Assembly: GCF_900114325.1 (NCBI RefSeq)
Contig: NZ_FOSR01000017.1
Coordinates: forward strand, 1-64,000
Reading direction: 5' to 3'
DNA from: Rhodanobacter glycinis
Lineage (GTDB): Bacteria > Pseudomonadota > Gammaproteobacteria > Xanthomonadales > Rhodanobacteraceae
Length of the DNA: 64,000 bases
The notes beneath the pieces were generated by a model. The model worked only from the letters and a program-made list of their open reading frames with translations. It searched no databases and was not told the DNA's origin. Made by a program: the position numbers and the translations under genes. This document shows positions 52,703 through 62,758 of this stretch, piece after piece. The stretch's first letter is position 1. Each line of letters starts with the position of its first letter.

Positions 52703-55700
52703 TGACCGGCCTCCATGGCCCGTTGTTCCATCATTTCGCCGATTTGCGCGAGCAGTTCCGCTTCCTGGTACGGCTTGCCGAGATAACGTTCGACGCCGAT
52801 GTCGAAGGCGCGCTGGCGATGCTTTTCGCCAGTACGCGAGGTGATCATGATGATCGGCACCTGGCGCAGGCGCGGATCGGCCTTCATGTGAGTGGCCAGC
52901 TCGTAGCCGTCCATCCGCGGCATCTCGATATCGAGCAGCATCAGGTCGGGCACGCGTTCGGCCAGCTTCTCCAGTGCGTCGACGCCGTCCTTCGCGGTGA
53001 CCACTTCGTACTCGTGGCGCTCCAGCACGCGACCGGTGACCTTGCGCATGGTGATCGAGTCATCCACCACCATCACCAGCGGCAGTGCGCGGACATCCTC
53101 GATGGCCGGCATCTGCACCACGTCGAGGCCTTCGGCAAGACGCTGTTCGCGACGGCCGATGCCATGGCGAACCAGCGGCGCCAGGTCGAGAATGACCAGC
53201 ACCGAACCGTCGCCCATGATGGTGGCACCGAGGATGCCCGGTACCGAGCTGACCTGCGGACCGACCGACTTGACCACGATTTCGCGCGAACCGATCACCT
53301 CGTCGATGCGAATCGCCGCACGCAGGTCGCCCGAACGGGTCAGCAGCAGCGGCAGCTGTTCCTCGTCGCCGAAGTGCGGCACCGGCTGGCCCAGCAATTC
53401 GGCCAGGTCGTGGATGCCGTATTCCTCGTTGTTGTACTCGAAGGAGGGATCGTGCCCGGCCATGCGCCGGACCAGCTCGTCCGGGTTGATCCGCGCCACA
53501 CCCTGCACCGAGGTCATCGGGATGGCGAAGTTGGACTCGCCGATGCGCACCAGGATGGCCTGGGTCACCGCCAGCGTGAACGGCAGGCGCAACACGAAGG
53601 TCGTGCCCTTGCCCTGCTGCGAATCGATCGCCAGCGAACCGCCGAGCTGCTTGATCTCGTTGGCCACCACGTCCATGCCCACGCCGCGACCGGCCAACTG
53701 GGTCACCTTGTCGACGGTGGAGAAGCCGGTCTGCGTGATCAGGCCCAGCAACTGTTCGTCACCGGGCTTGGCATCTGCGGAGAGCAGGCCACGCTCGACC
53801 GCGCGCTGGCGGATCGCTTCGCGATCGAGGCCACGACCATCGTCGCTCACGCGCACCACTACCTCGGTGGCTTCGCGCGCCACGCGGATGCGGACCGCAC
53901 CTTCCGCCGATTTGCCCGCCTTGCGACGCTCGTCGGGTGACTCGATGCCGTGGGCCACCGCGTTGCGCAGCATGTGCTCGAACGGCGCCTTGATGCGATC
54001 GAGCAGGTTGCGGTCCATTTCGCCGTGGGCGCCTTCGACGTGGAGCTGGGCACTCTTGCCCTGCTCCTGCGCGGCCTGGCGCAAGGTACGACGAAGATTC
54101 GGCACCATCGTGTCGAACGGCAGCATGCGCGTGCGCAGCAAGCCTTCCTGCAGCTCCGAACTCACGCGCGACTGCTGGATCAGCAGCGTTTCGGCCTGTC
54201 GGGTCAGTTCATCGAGCATGCTCTGGATGGACACCAAGTCGGATACCGACTCGGCCAGCGCACGCGAGTACTGCTGCAACTGCGAGAAACGATCCAGCTC
54301 GAGCGGGTCGAACGTGGCCATGCCGGCCTCGCGATGCTCGTGCTGGTAACGCGCGATGATCTGCGCCTCGGTTTCGATTTCCAGCATGCGCAGCTGACTG
54401 CGAAGACGCTGCACGGTCTGGTCCAGTTCGACCAGGTTGAAACGGTAACCGGACACCTGCTGTTCCAGGCGCGAGCGGTAGATGGCCACCTCGCCGGCAT
54501 GGTTCACCAGGTTGTCGAGCAGTTCCGCGCGAACGCGGATCTGTTCCTGCTGCGTGCCGGGGAAGAACTCTTCGGGCGCGCTTTCGTCGGGCAGCAGCGA
54601 AGGCAGTTCCGCCGCCGGCGCGGCGTGGGCCGCCGAGCCGGTCGCTTCGCCGGCTTCCGTGGCGACCGGCGCCTTGCCGGTCCAGGCCAGCAGGTGATCG
54701 ATCATCGCCTGCGGATAGACGATCGGATGACCGTGGGTGACGCGCTGAACCAGGTCATGCAGCCGGTCGAACGCAACCTCAAGCGTGGCAATCAGCAGCG
54801 GCACCTGCGGGGAACCCGCTTCGGGCGGATGCTCGAGCACGGTTTCGATGGCGTGTGCCAGATCGCCGACCGGTGCCAGGCCAGAGATTCGCGCACCACC
54901 CTTGAGCGTGTGCAGGTCGCGCAGCAGGCTCGCCACGTGGGCGGACTCGTCGGGCTCGACGCGCCACTGTGCCAGCACCGCATCGGACTGATCGAGGATC
55001 TCGTGTGCTTCCTCGCCGAACACTTCCAGCAGATCGGGATCGATCTCGCCGAAGCTGATCTCCGGACCGGTTTCCGCCGGTACCACGACCCGGGCGGTCA
55101 CGACCGGAGCGGCCGGCACGGCAGACGGCTCGGCCGGAACCGCGGCGGGTTCGACCGGCGCGTGCTCGTGTTCGGCCTCCGTCGGAGCGGTCGTTGCGGA
55201 CGGCTCCGTGATGTCCGAGGCCACGTCGGCGACATCGTCGACCGGCTCAGGCTCGGATGCCACTTCCTCGACAGGCTTCGCCGCATCGGAATCGACGGTT
55301 TCGGCGGCGGCAACCACGGGCTCGTGGATGCCGTGATGCACGGCTTCGGATGGCTCGGCTTCCGCGGCGATCTCGTCCGGCGCGGAGGGCACCTCCGCCG
55401 CCACGGCGGATTCGTCGAGCACCGTTGCCTCATCCGCTGGTGCGGAAATTTCCGCAGCGGCGTCAGTCAGCTCGCCGGCATCGGCTGCCTCGACATCGCG
55501 GGCCTCGACCGGGGTTTCCGCATCTGCTGTCGCTTCATCGTGCGCTTCGCCTTCGCCCGCATGCGCGTCGAATGCCTCCAGCGCCGGCGTCGACGCGGCG
55601 CCGTGGCCCGCAGGCTCCAGCACTTCGTCCAGACTGGCCAGCAACGCCGCAAAATCCTCGTCATCGGCATCTTTCGACTGCGCGGCAGGCGATGCCGGCA

Positions 55701-58700
55701 ACGGCTCGGCGGTGTCGATATCGAACCCGGCCAAGGCCGCTTCGAGATCGGCGGCATGATCGTCGTAATCGGACTCGTCGTCTCGCACCGGTTCGTGCGA
55801 TTCCGGCGCTTCCGGCCCGGCCTGCACCGTGTCGACGGCCGCGATCTCATCGTCCTGTGGCTCGAACACCACGTGCGCCACCTGCGGCTCCGGCTCCTGG
55901 TCGCGCAATTCGGCGAGACGTGCGGTCAACGCGTCGGCATCCGGCAATTGCGGCTGCGCGGCATCGAACTGCGCCATGACCTGGTCGACCACATCGGCGC
56001 TGCGGCCGAGCAGGCGCACACCCTCGGTGGATAGCGGATGACCCGCGCCGCGCAGACGCTTGAGCAGGCTTTCCAGCGGTGACAGCAGGCGCGTCAGCAA
56101 CGGAATGTCGACCATCGCGATGGCGCCGTGCAGGGTATGCACCGCACGCAACAGGCCATCGTCCACCACCAGCTCGCCATCGGCGCGGGCCACGGCCGTG
56201 CGAATGGTCTGCAGGTACTGGGCCACTTCGCTGCGCAGGATTTCCAGCAACACGGGATCCACCGGCGGCAATACCGGACCCGGCAGTGTCTCGTCGGCCG
56301 AGGATGCCGACGCTGGCGCCGGCGCGGCCTCGACCCCGGCCAGGCTGGCCGCGGGAATGGCGTTGGCGGCGATCTGCGCACGCGGCACGCGGCGCTTCAC
56401 CATGCGGCGCACGGTATGCATCGCGCCCACGAGTTCCTCGACGCGAGCCGTGTCCTGGCCTTTGCCCAGGCGCTCGGCGGTTTCCATGATCGCGCTGAAC
56501 GGTGCATCCGGCGTGCCGTTGCCTTCAAGCGCTGTCAGCAACTGCGGCAACGCGGCGATGGCGTGACGCACCAGTGCCTGCACGCCTTCGTGCGGCTGGA
56601 TGCTGCCATCCAGCACGCGGTTGAGCATGTCCTCCACCTTCCAGGAGAACTCGCCCAGCACGCGGGCGCCGACCAGGCGACCGGAACCCTTGAGGGTGTG
56701 GAACGAACGCCGGATCGGCGTCAGCGAGGCCAATCGTTCGGGATCAGCCAACCAGGCTTTCTCGCCCGCCTGCAAATTGGTGATCTCTTCCTGCATTTCC
56801 TCCAGGAAGATCTCGCGGATCTCGTCGTCGATGCCATCGGTACCCGCCTGGAAGCCGGCATCGGCAGCCAGCGGATCCACGGCGGGTGCCTGCTCGACAA
56901 CCTCTTCCTCGATTTCGACCCAGTCGTCGGCTTCGCCGCTCTCGTCGCCGACCGGCGCGGGCGGCGCCAAGGCTTCGGTTTCGACCAGGTGCAAGCCGCC
57001 GACATCGTGCGCAGCAGCCGGAGGCATGTCGTTGTCGCCGATGAAAAGTGCGCTGGAGTCCTGCCCGTGGGCAAGACTGACCGTCTCGGAAAGAGCCGGT
57101 TCCGTCGTCACCGGCGGGGCCACCGGGACCACCTCCGCCGCTTCGCTCGCGGCACGGGCGGCCGGCGGAGGCCAGTAACCCAGCTCGCCGAGACCATGCT
57201 CGGCCACGTCGAGGATGTGTTCGAGGCCGCCGCGATGCTCGCGCGCGGCTTCAAGGTAATACTCCAACGCCGCCAGCGCATCGGCCAGCTGGTCCATCTG
57301 CACGCTGGTCGGCACGCACTTGTCGGCCAGCAACTCATTGCCGATGAAACGGCCGATGCCTTCGGCGATCTGGCCCGGGCGCGGCGAGGACAACATGCGC
57401 ATGGCGCCTGCCACCTCGTCCATCAGGGCGGGGGCATCGGCCAACTGGACATGCTGCCAGCCCGACTCGACGAAGGCCACGATGGCGTCCTTCACCTTGC
57501 CGGTGTTGGCGATGGCCTCGTGCATCAAGGTCGCCAGGATGTGCCGGGCTTCGCTGCGTGGCAGCAACGTGGCCGGCGCTTCCTCGGCCTGGCCGCCTTC
57601 GGCGCCAAGGCTTTCGATGTGATCGTCCAGCGAGGCTTCGACGTAGAGCAGCGCACCGGCCACGTCGAGCAGGGTCTCCTCGTCGGCCGGGCGGACGCGA
57701 TTGGCGATATCGGCCAACACGCGACGCTGCTCGGTCACCACGCGACGCGGCACGGCCAGCGCCAGCATGCCGAGCGTATCGCCCACGCGGTCGAGCACTT
57801 CGGTCTGTTCGGCCAGACGTGCCGGATCGGCGTCCTGCTGGCGCAGGAACAGGTCGAGCGCATCCTTCACACGCAGCAGGTCATCCTTCAACGCGCGCGA
57901 TACGGAGTCGAGCAAGGCGCGGTTGTGGCCAGCCATCGAGCCTCGCGCGTGTTCCAGTTCGCCAGCATCGGGCAGCAGGCCTTCGAGGCCATACGTCTGC
58001 GCCAGCAAGGTCATCTGCGGACTGCGCTGCTTGGCCTGGGCCACGATGTACAGCAGCTTGCGGGCCAGGTCGTCGGCATCGCTGTCGCGCAGGCTTTCCT
58101 CGCCATGCTCGATCAGCTGGCGAATGCTGCGGTCGACCTTGCCGATCAACTGCCGCACTTCGGCGGCATGGCTCTTCAGCACGCCCTGGTCGAGGCCTTC
58201 GAGCACGCCCGCGGCGATCCACCAGAGACGGCGACCGGGAACCGTGGCGCAACGCGCGGCAATGGCGTGCAGCGTGTTGCGCATGCCGGCCAGTTGCTGC
58301 TGCGTGCCCTGTCCACGAAACCAGGCCAACAACTGCTGCTGGAAGCGCAGGCGCAGTTCGGCGATCTCGCCACGATGCTGCGCGGCGTCTCCGCTACTGG
58401 CGGCCGGGGCTTGTGGCGGCAGCGGCGCATCCAGATTCGGGGTGAACAGCGCCGATTCGCTCAGTGCCTCCTGCTCGCGGCTGGCGCGCAGTTCGTTGAG
58501 CAGCGGCAACAGCACCACCGGTACATCACGGTGCCCGCTGGACAGGCGCTCCAGATAATCGGGCAACTGCATCAGGCCGCGCATCAGCGCGGCATACGCT
58601 TCCTCGCGCTGGGCGACATGTTCCTCGAGCAGTGAGATGGCAAGCGTCTCCATCTCCTCGGCGACCATCGCCGCGCCATACAGCTCGACCATGCGCAGGG

Positions 58701-58866
58701 TGCCCTGCACCTGGTGCAGGCTGTCCGCGCACGAGCGCATGACGTCGCGGTCGCCCGGATTGTCGACGTAGGCTTCCAGCGCTTGGCGGGCAACCCCCAG
58801 CGTCTCGTCGAGCTCGGGCTTGACCCACTGCAGCGTGGTGAAATTGATGTTGTCTTGAAGTCTCAT
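52699..58866 (-). CDS. chpA: Type IV pilus chemosensory kinase ChpA (PilL), multi-HPt CheA-CheY hybrid
   Basis: A 2055-residue hybrid kinase. Several HPt-type modules precede the core: a degenerate one near residue 52 (SLHQVQGTLRMV) and clear sites near 722 (SFHTLKGSGRLVGA), 910 (AVHTLHGAIAMV) and 1318 (DLHTLKGGARISG). A long acidic Ala/Glu/Val-rich stretch (about 1020-1260) separates them. The CheA dimerisation and ATPase follow, with N-box MLRNAVAHGIE near 1635 and G-box DDGRGLD near 1676, then a CheW domain (about 1780-1900) and a C-terminal receiver (VVDDSITM, LLDIEMPRMDG, YLGKPYQ). It phosphorylates PilG/PilH to control twitching. The start MRLQDNINFTTL at 58866 is chosen over 58905. Confidence 0.95.
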   Translation of the reverse strand: MRLQDNINFTTLQWVKPELDETLGVARQALEAYVDNPGDRDVMRSCADSLHQVQGTLRMVELYGAAMVAEEMETLAISLLEEHVAQREEAYAALMRGLMQLPDYLERLSSGHRDVPVVLLPLLNELRASREQEALSESALFTPNLDAPLPPQAPAASSGDAAQHRGEIAELRLRFQQQLLAWFRGQGTQQQLAGMRNTLHAIAARCATVPGRRLWWIAAGVLEGLDQGVLKSHAAEVRQLIGKVDRSIRQLIEHGEESLRDSDADDLARKLLYIVAQAKQRSPQMTLLAQTYGLEGLLPDAGELEHARGSMAGHNRALLDSVSRALKDDLLRVKDALDLFLRQQDADPARLAEQTEVLDRVGDTLGMLALAVPRRVVTEQRRVLADIANRVRPADEETLLDVAGALLYVEASLDDHIESLGAEGGQAEEAPATLLPRSEARHILATLMHEAIANTGKVKDAIVAFVESGWQHVQLADAPALMDEVAGAMRMLSSPRPGQIAEGIGRFIGNELLADKCVPTSVQMDQLADALAALEYYLEAAREHRGGLEHILDVAEHGLGELGYWPPPAARAASEAAEVVPVAPPVTTEPALSETVSLAHGQDSSALFIGDNDMPPAAAHDVGGLHLVETEALAPPAPVGDESGEADDWVEIEEEVVEQAPAVDPLAADAGFQAGTDGIDDEIREIFLEEMQEEITNLQAGEKAWLADPERLASLTPIRRSFHTLKGSGRLVGARVLGEFSWKVEDMLNRVLDGSIQPHEGVQALVRHAIAALPQLLTALEGNGTPDAPFSAIMETAERLGKGQDTARVEELVGAMHTVRRMVKRRVPRAQIAANAIPAASLAGVEAAPAPASASSADETLPGPVLPPVDPVLLEILRSEVAQYLQTIRTAVARADGELVVDDGLLRAVHTLHGAIAMVDIPLLTRLLSPLESLLKRLRGAGHPLSTEGVRLLGRSADVVDQVMAQFDAAQPQLPDADALTARLAELRDQEPEPQVAHVVFEPQDDEIAAVDTVQAGPEAPESHEPVRDDESDYDDHAADLEAALAGFDIDTAEPLPASPAAQSKDADDEDFAALLASLDEVLEPAGHGAASTPALEAFDAHAGEGEAHDEATADAETPVEARDVEAADAGELTDAAAEISAPADEATVLDESAVAAEVPSAPDEIAAEAEPSEAVHHGIHEPVVAAAETVDSDAAKPVEEVASEPEPVDDVADVASDITEPSATTAPTEAEHEHAPVEPAAVPAEPSAVPAAPVVTARVVVPAETGPEISFGEIDPDLLEVFGEEAHEILDQSDAVLAQWRVEPDESAHVASLLRDLHTLKGGARISGLAPVGDLAHAIETVLEHPPEAGSPQVPLLIATLEVAFDRLHDLVQRVTHGHPIVYPQAMIDHLLAWTGKAPVATEAGEATGSAAHAAPAAELPSLLPDESAPEEFFPGTQQEQIRVRAELLDNLVNHAGEVAIYRSRLEQQVSGYRFNLVELDQTVQRLRSQLRMLEIETEAQIIARYQHEHREAGMATFDPLELDRFSQLQQYSRALAESVSDLVSIQSMLDELTRQAETLLIQQSRVSSELQEGLLRTRMLPFDTMVPNLRRTLRQAAQEQGKSAQLHVEGAHGEMDRNLLDRIKAPFEHMLRNAVAHGIESPDERRKAGKSAEGAVRIRVAREATEVVVRVSDDGRGLDREAIRQRAVERGLLSADAKPGDEQLLGLITQTGFSTVDKVTQLAGRGVGMDVVANEIKQLGGSLAIDSQQGKGTTFVLRLPFTLAVTQAILVRIGESNFAIPMTSVQGVARINPDELVRRMAGHDPSFEYNNEEYGIHDLAELLGQPVPHFGDEEQLPLLLTRSGDLRAAIRIDEVIGSREIVVKSVGPQVSSVPGILGATIMGDGSVLVILDLAPLVRHGIGRREQRLAEGLDVVQMPAIEDVRALPLVMVVDDSITMRKVTGRVLERHEYEVVTAKDGVDALEKLAERVPDLMLLDIEMPRMDGYELATHMKADPRLRQVPIIMITSRTGEKHRQRAFDIGVERYLGKPYQEAELLAQIGEMMEQRAMEAGQ

Positions 58867-58938
58867 GCGCCCCTCACAGCGGTTGCGCAACAGCGCATCG
58901 CGCAACCGTCGAGGTTGCCCCCTGTCGTGTGACTGTCA

Positions 58939-60978
58939 TCAGCCCGGTAGCTTGAAGTGGGCCACCGAACGCCGCAGGTCGCTCGCCAGCTGGGCCAGGT
59001 AGCCGATCGACTCGGCCGTCTGGCTCGCGCCCTGCGAGGTTTGCGAGGTAATTTCCTGAATCGCGTTCATCGATTGCGAAATGTCGGTCGCCGCCGCGGA
59101 CTGCTGACGCGCCGCGGTGGAGATGTTCTGAATCAGCGACGACAGATCGTGCGACACGCGCTCGATGTCACCCAGTGCGCTGCCGGCGTCCTCCGCCTTG
59201 CGTGCACCGGCGACCACCTCGGCGGTGGTCTGTTCCATCGAGTTCACCGCTTCATTGGTATCGGACTGAATGGTCTGCACCAGCGTTTCGATTCGCTTGG
59301 TCGCGCTGGCCGAGCGTTCGGCCAGTCGCTGCACTTCGTCCGCCACCACCGCGAAACCGCGGCCCGCCTCACCGGCCGAAGCCGCCTGGATGGCCGCGTT
59401 CAGGGCGAGGATGTTGGTCTGCTCGGCAATGTCGTTGATCAGTTCCACGATCGAGCCGATCTCCTGCGAGGATTCGCCCAGCCGCTTGATGCGCTTGGAG
59501 GTTTCCTGGATCTGGTCGCGAATGGAGTCCATCCCCGAGATCGTCTCGCGCACCACGCCGGCACCGTGCGAAGCGATTTTCACCGAGCGCTCGGCCACGT
59601 CGGCCGACTCGGCGGAATCCTTCGACACGTTATCCATCGAGCTGGCGATCTGGTTGATCGCGCTGGTGGCCGTGCTGATCCGCTGTGCCTGCTGCTGTGC
59701 CGCGTCGGCCAGGTGGCGCGCGGTGGTCTGCGTTTCCTGCGCCGACGAGGACACCTGCTCGGAGGTCTCGTTGATCGTGGTCACCAGGGTGCGCAGCTCG
59801 TCGATGGCGTAGTTCACCGAGTCGGCGATGGCGCCGGTGATGTCCTCCGACACCGTGGTCTTCACGGTCAGGTCGCCTTCGGCCAGCGAGCCCATTTCGT
59901 CCAGCAGGCGCATGATCGCCTCCTGGTTGCGCTGGTTCAGCTCGGCACTGCTGGCGAAACGGCGGCGCTGATCGCTCACCAGCGAGATCACCAGCAGCAG
60001 TGCGAAGAGCACCGCGGCCACGGCGCCGATGACGCCCCACCACACGTTCGGGAAGATCCGGCGCACTGGCAGCTTGCTGATCTGGTCGGCCAGGTCATTG
60101 GCGCGCAGCAGCACGTTCTGCGAGTCCAGCGAAGCCTGGTTGCCTGCGCTCTTCACCTCGGCGAGATTGGTGCCTGCGGCGACCAGCTTGGACAGTGGAT
60201 CGCCCAGCTTGCCCCAGCTGTCCTGCATGCCATCGAGGATCTTGCGCGCATTGGCGTCCTTGATCTCCTTGATGCCGATGCTGGAGTTGCCTTCCTGCAG
60301 GCCCTTCAGCACTTCGCCGTAGGACTGCGCGTCGCGCGCCAGGCCGTCGGCGGCCGCCTGCTCGGAGTCGCCGCCCTGCAGCACCTCCTGCACGCGACGG
60401 ATAATGCGGTCAGCCAGCAACATCTGGCGCGACGTACCGAGCATCTGGTCGGGACTGCCCTTGCGCTGCTGCAGGATGTTGACCACCTGCTCCATTTCGG
60501 AGTTGAGCAACGGCAACTGCTTGGAAAGATCGTCGGCGCGCTGGTTGGAGTCGAGCACCACGGCCTTGTTGGACAGGATCTTGCCGATGTCGCCATCGAG
60601 CTTTTTCCATGCCCCGGCCAGCTTGTCGACCGCGCGGCCCGCTGCCGTGGCCGCCTGGCCCGACTTGTCCGAATACGGGTGCATGCCGCTCTTGGGGTCG
60701 CCCTTGACCAGTCGCTGCACGGCCGAGTCGATGGCGTCACGCGTACCTTCCAGCTCGGCGAACGAGCCGGCATTGCCGCCCGACGATTCGATGGCGTATT
60801 TCGCGGTCTGCTGCGAAAGCACCTGGATCTGCGTGGTCAGCGCAATGGCCTGCCGATCCTCGTTGTTCTTCACGTTGAGGAAGTAGAAATCCAGTGCCGC
60901 GAAACCGATCGCCGCGACCAGCAAGACAATGAGGAAGGTATACCCCCTCTCCTTGCCGACGCCCCCTGTTGTGCTCAT
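58939..60978 (-). CDS. pilJ: Type IV pilus methyl-accepting chemotaxis protein PilJ
   Basis: A 679-residue receptor with two membrane segments (about residues 16-36 and 313-336). The periplasmic domain between them is helical with repeated PilJ-type modules ([34 protein letters not shown]). After a HAMP-like region the signalling domain shows the hairpin tip [20 protein letters not shown] then [20 protein letters not shown]. It senses surface contact or pilin retraction and signals through PilI to ChpA. The start [15 protein letters not shown] at 60978 has GAGG eight nt upstream. Confidence 0.95.
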   Translation of the reverse strand: MSTTGGVGKERGYTFLIVLLVAAIGFAALDFYFLNVKNNEDRQAIALTTQIQVLSQQTAKYAIESSGGNAGSFAELEGTRDAIDSAVQRLVKGDPKSGMHPYSDKSGQAATAAGRAVDKLAGAWKKLDGDIGKILSNKAVVLDSNQRADDLSKQLPLLNSEMEQVVNILQQRKGSPDQMLGTSRQMLLADRIIRRVQEVLQGGDSEQAAADGLARDAQSYGEVLKGLQEGNSSIGIKEIKDANARKILDGMQDSWGKLGDPLSKLVAAGTNLAEVKSAGNQASLDSQNVLLRANDLADQISKLPVRRIFPNVWWGVIGAVAAVLFALLLVISLVSDQRRRFASSAELNQRNQEAIMRLLDEMGSLAEGDLTVKTTVSEDITGAIADSVNYAIDELRTLVTTINETSEQVSSSAQETQTTARHLADAAQQQAQRISTATSAINQIASSMDNVSKDSAESADVAERSVKIASHGAGVVRETISGMDSIRDQIQETSKRIKRLGESSQEIGSIVELINDIAEQTNILALNAAIQAASAGEAGRGFAVVADEVQRLAERSASATKRIETLVQTIQSDTNEAVNSMEQTTAEVVAGARKAEDAGSALGDIERVSHDLSSLIQNISTAARQQSAAATDISQSMNAIQEITSQTSQGASQTAESIGYLAQLASDLRRSVAHFKLPG

Positions 60979-61100
60979 GTGCTTCACCTCACCCGTCTAC
61001 AACGACATGCCACGCAAGACTTTCCGCGTCGGCCCGGGGCCATGCTGCCCCTTCATTTTCCGGCCACAGAAGGCACCGGCCATGTGATCTTTGCCCGCCG

Positions 61101-61643
61101 TCAGGCCGCCGCCTGGCGGAAATCCGGGGCACGTACCAATTTGTTCATGCTGAGCAGCGTGAATTGCTGTTCGCCCACGGCCACCTTGTCATCCGCGAAG
61201 CGCGACAGGCGTGGGTCTTCCTCATGCTCGGCATGGCTGCGCTGTTCGGCATCCACGGTGCGCTGGCCGAAGACCTCGTCGACCAGCAGCGCCACGTTGC
61301 CGCCGCCCTGGCGCACCACCAGCAAGCGGGTGCGCTCGGACATCGTGGTGCGCTCACCGAACAGGAACCGCCCCAGGTCGACCACCGGCACCAGGTTGCC
61401 GCGCACGTTGGCCACGCCAAGCAGCCACGGCAGCGTGCCCGGCACCGGGGTAAGCCCCGGCACGGCGAGCAGTTCGTTGATCTCGTCGATCGCGCTGACG
61501 AAGGTGCGATCGCCCGCGCGGTAACCGATGCCGCGCCACAGCCCCGGAGCCTCCAGGTTTTCCGGCGTATCGGAGGCGTGCGCCAGCGACAGTCGCTCGT
61601 AGCGGGCCAGGATCTCGAACGGAGAGTGGGCAGCGTTGGTCAT
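61101..61643 (-). CDS. pilI: CheW-like adaptor PilI
   Basis: A 180-residue CheW-domain protein: YRAGDRTFVSAIDEINELLA, TPVPGTLPWLLGVANVRGNL, VPVVDLGRFLFGE, then VALLVDEVFGQRT. It couples PilJ to ChpA. It is 7 nt downstream of pilH. About 120 nt without recognisable features separate it from pilJ. Confidence 0.93.
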   Translation of the reverse strand: MTNAAHSPFEILARYERLSLAHASDTPENLEAPGLWRGIGYRAGDRTFVSAIDEINELLAVPGLTPVPGTLPWLLGVANVRGNLVPVVDLGRFLFGERTTMSERTRLLVVRQGGGNVALLVDEVFGQRTVDAEQRSHAEHEEDPRLSRFADDKVAVGEQQFTLLSMNKLVRAPDFRQAAA

Positions 61644-61650
61644 GATCGCC

Positions 61651-62022
61651 TCATGCCGCGTTCGGCAACAGATCGTTGATGCATGCCAGCAGGTCCTTCT
61701 CGTTCACCGGCTTGGTGATGAAGGCCTTGGCACCCTGGCGCATGCCCCAGACGCGATCGGTCTCCATCGACTTGGTGCTGATCATCACGATCGGCACGTT
61801 CGCAGTGACCGGGTCGCGGCTGAGCGTGCGAGTGGCCTGGAAACCGTTCATGCCGGGCATGATCACGTCCATGATCACCAGGTCGGGCTGTTCGGCGCGC
61901 ACGCGTTCGATGCCTTCCTCGGCGGTACCCACGGACTGGACGGCATGACCCGCCCGCTCGAGCAGCGTGGTGAACACGCGAACGTCGGTGGGTGAGTCAT
62001 CGATGATGAGGATATTGGCCAC
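61651..62022 (-). CDS. pilH: Type IV pilus response regulator PilH
   Basis: A 123-residue single-domain receiver: IIDDSPTD, phospho-site Asp in LVIMDVIMPGMNG, Thr in MISTKS, Lys in AFITKPV. It opposes or tunes PilG in twitching control. GTG at 62022 is chosen as start (MANILIIDDSP) with GGGGGA just upstream; ATG 62058 would add 12 residues not expected in the family. 32 nt separate it from pilG. Confidence 0.9.
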   Translation of the reverse strand: MANILIIDDSPTDVRVFTTLLERAGHAVQSVGTAEEGIERVRAEQPDLVIMDVIMPGMNGFQATRTLSRDPVTANVPIVMISTKSMETDRVWGMRQGAKAFITKPVNEKDLLACINDLLPNAA

Positions 62023-62054
62023 AGGTCCCCCTTCAGACGCTGCAGTCACTGGCT

Positions 62055-62456
62055 TCAAACCGTGCTGACATGGCGGTGGATGGCACCAAGCAGCTCGTCA
62101 CGAGTGAACGGCTTGGTGAGATATTGCTCGGCACCGACGATGCGGCCGCGGGCCTTGTCGAACAGGCCGTCCTTCGAGCTCAGCATGATGACCGGCGTGG
62201 CTCGAAACTGCGGGTTGTTCTTGATCAGCGCGCAGGTCTGATAGCCATCGAGTCGCGGCATCATGATGTCGACGAAGATGATGACGGGCCGCTGGTCGGA
62301 AATCTTCGCCAGTGCCTCGAAGCCATCGACGGCGGTAAGCACGTCGCAGCCTTCCTTTTTCAGCAAGGTCTCTGCCGTGCGGCGGATGGTCTTGGAGTCA
62401 TCGATCACCATGACTTTCAGACCGGCCAGGCCGTTATTGCCTACGTTCAAGTTCAC
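62055..62456 (-). CDS. pilG: Type IV pilus response regulator PilG
   Basis: A 133-residue CheY-like regulator: VIDDSKTIRRTAETLLKKEG, Asp in IIFVDIMMPRLDGYQ, Ser in MLSSKDG, Lys in YLTKPF. It is the first gene of the pilGHIJ-chpABC operon; in Pseudomonas PilG promotes pilus extension and raises cAMP through FimV. The promoter must lie in the 302-bp divergent region before gshB. Confidence 0.95.
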   Translation of the reverse strand: MNLNVGNNGLAGLKVMVIDDSKTIRRTAETLLKKEGCDVLTAVDGFEALAKISDQRPVIIFVDIMMPRLDGYQTCALIKNNPQFRATPVIMLSSKDGLFDKARGRIVGAEQYLTKPFTRDELLGAIHRHVSTV

Positions 62457-62758
62457 TCATTCCCCCCTGCGACCTGCCCCAGGCTCAGGTGCGGCGCAAG
62501 ACTCCGGCCAGAGGCCGTCAGCTTGCGCAGATAAAAAACGGATTGCAAAAACCCTATCGTGCGCCCGTGCCGTGCCGGAACGCCTCCAAGCCTTGCTGTT
62601 TACTGCCTGACTGTCCATCCGTCAAGGATCAATTCAGCTTGGGTGCCATTGTCCGGGCTTCGCACCTGCCTGCGCAACACCTTGCCGCACAAGGATCAAC
62701 TCGGCGACCATCAGCAGTCGGCGACACCCGCTTGGCACACCCTTCACCGGAGTACACG
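62457..62758. other. Divergent intergenic region between pilG and gshB
   Basis: This 302-bp stretch has no convincing gene. An A/T-rich track with AAAAAAC and GCAAAAACCC (about 62530-62555) stands out in the GC-rich background and may carry the promoters, but I found no sigma-70 pair with a correct spacer and no sigma-54 GG-N10-GC box. A GGAG precedes the gshB start. Confidence 0.4.

Noticed and set aside
56128-58635. Long open frames antisense to chpA, and similar ones antisense to pheT, thrS, uvrB, pilJ and other genes
   Set aside because: They are antisense to well-supported genes, their residues are dominated by Arg/His/Gln/Gly typical of reverse-strand GC-rich codons, and no domain is recognisable.
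62457-62758. Sigma-54 promoter for pilG
   Set aside because: GGCAC-like strings occur, but no GG-N10-GC element with TTGC at the right spacing was found.
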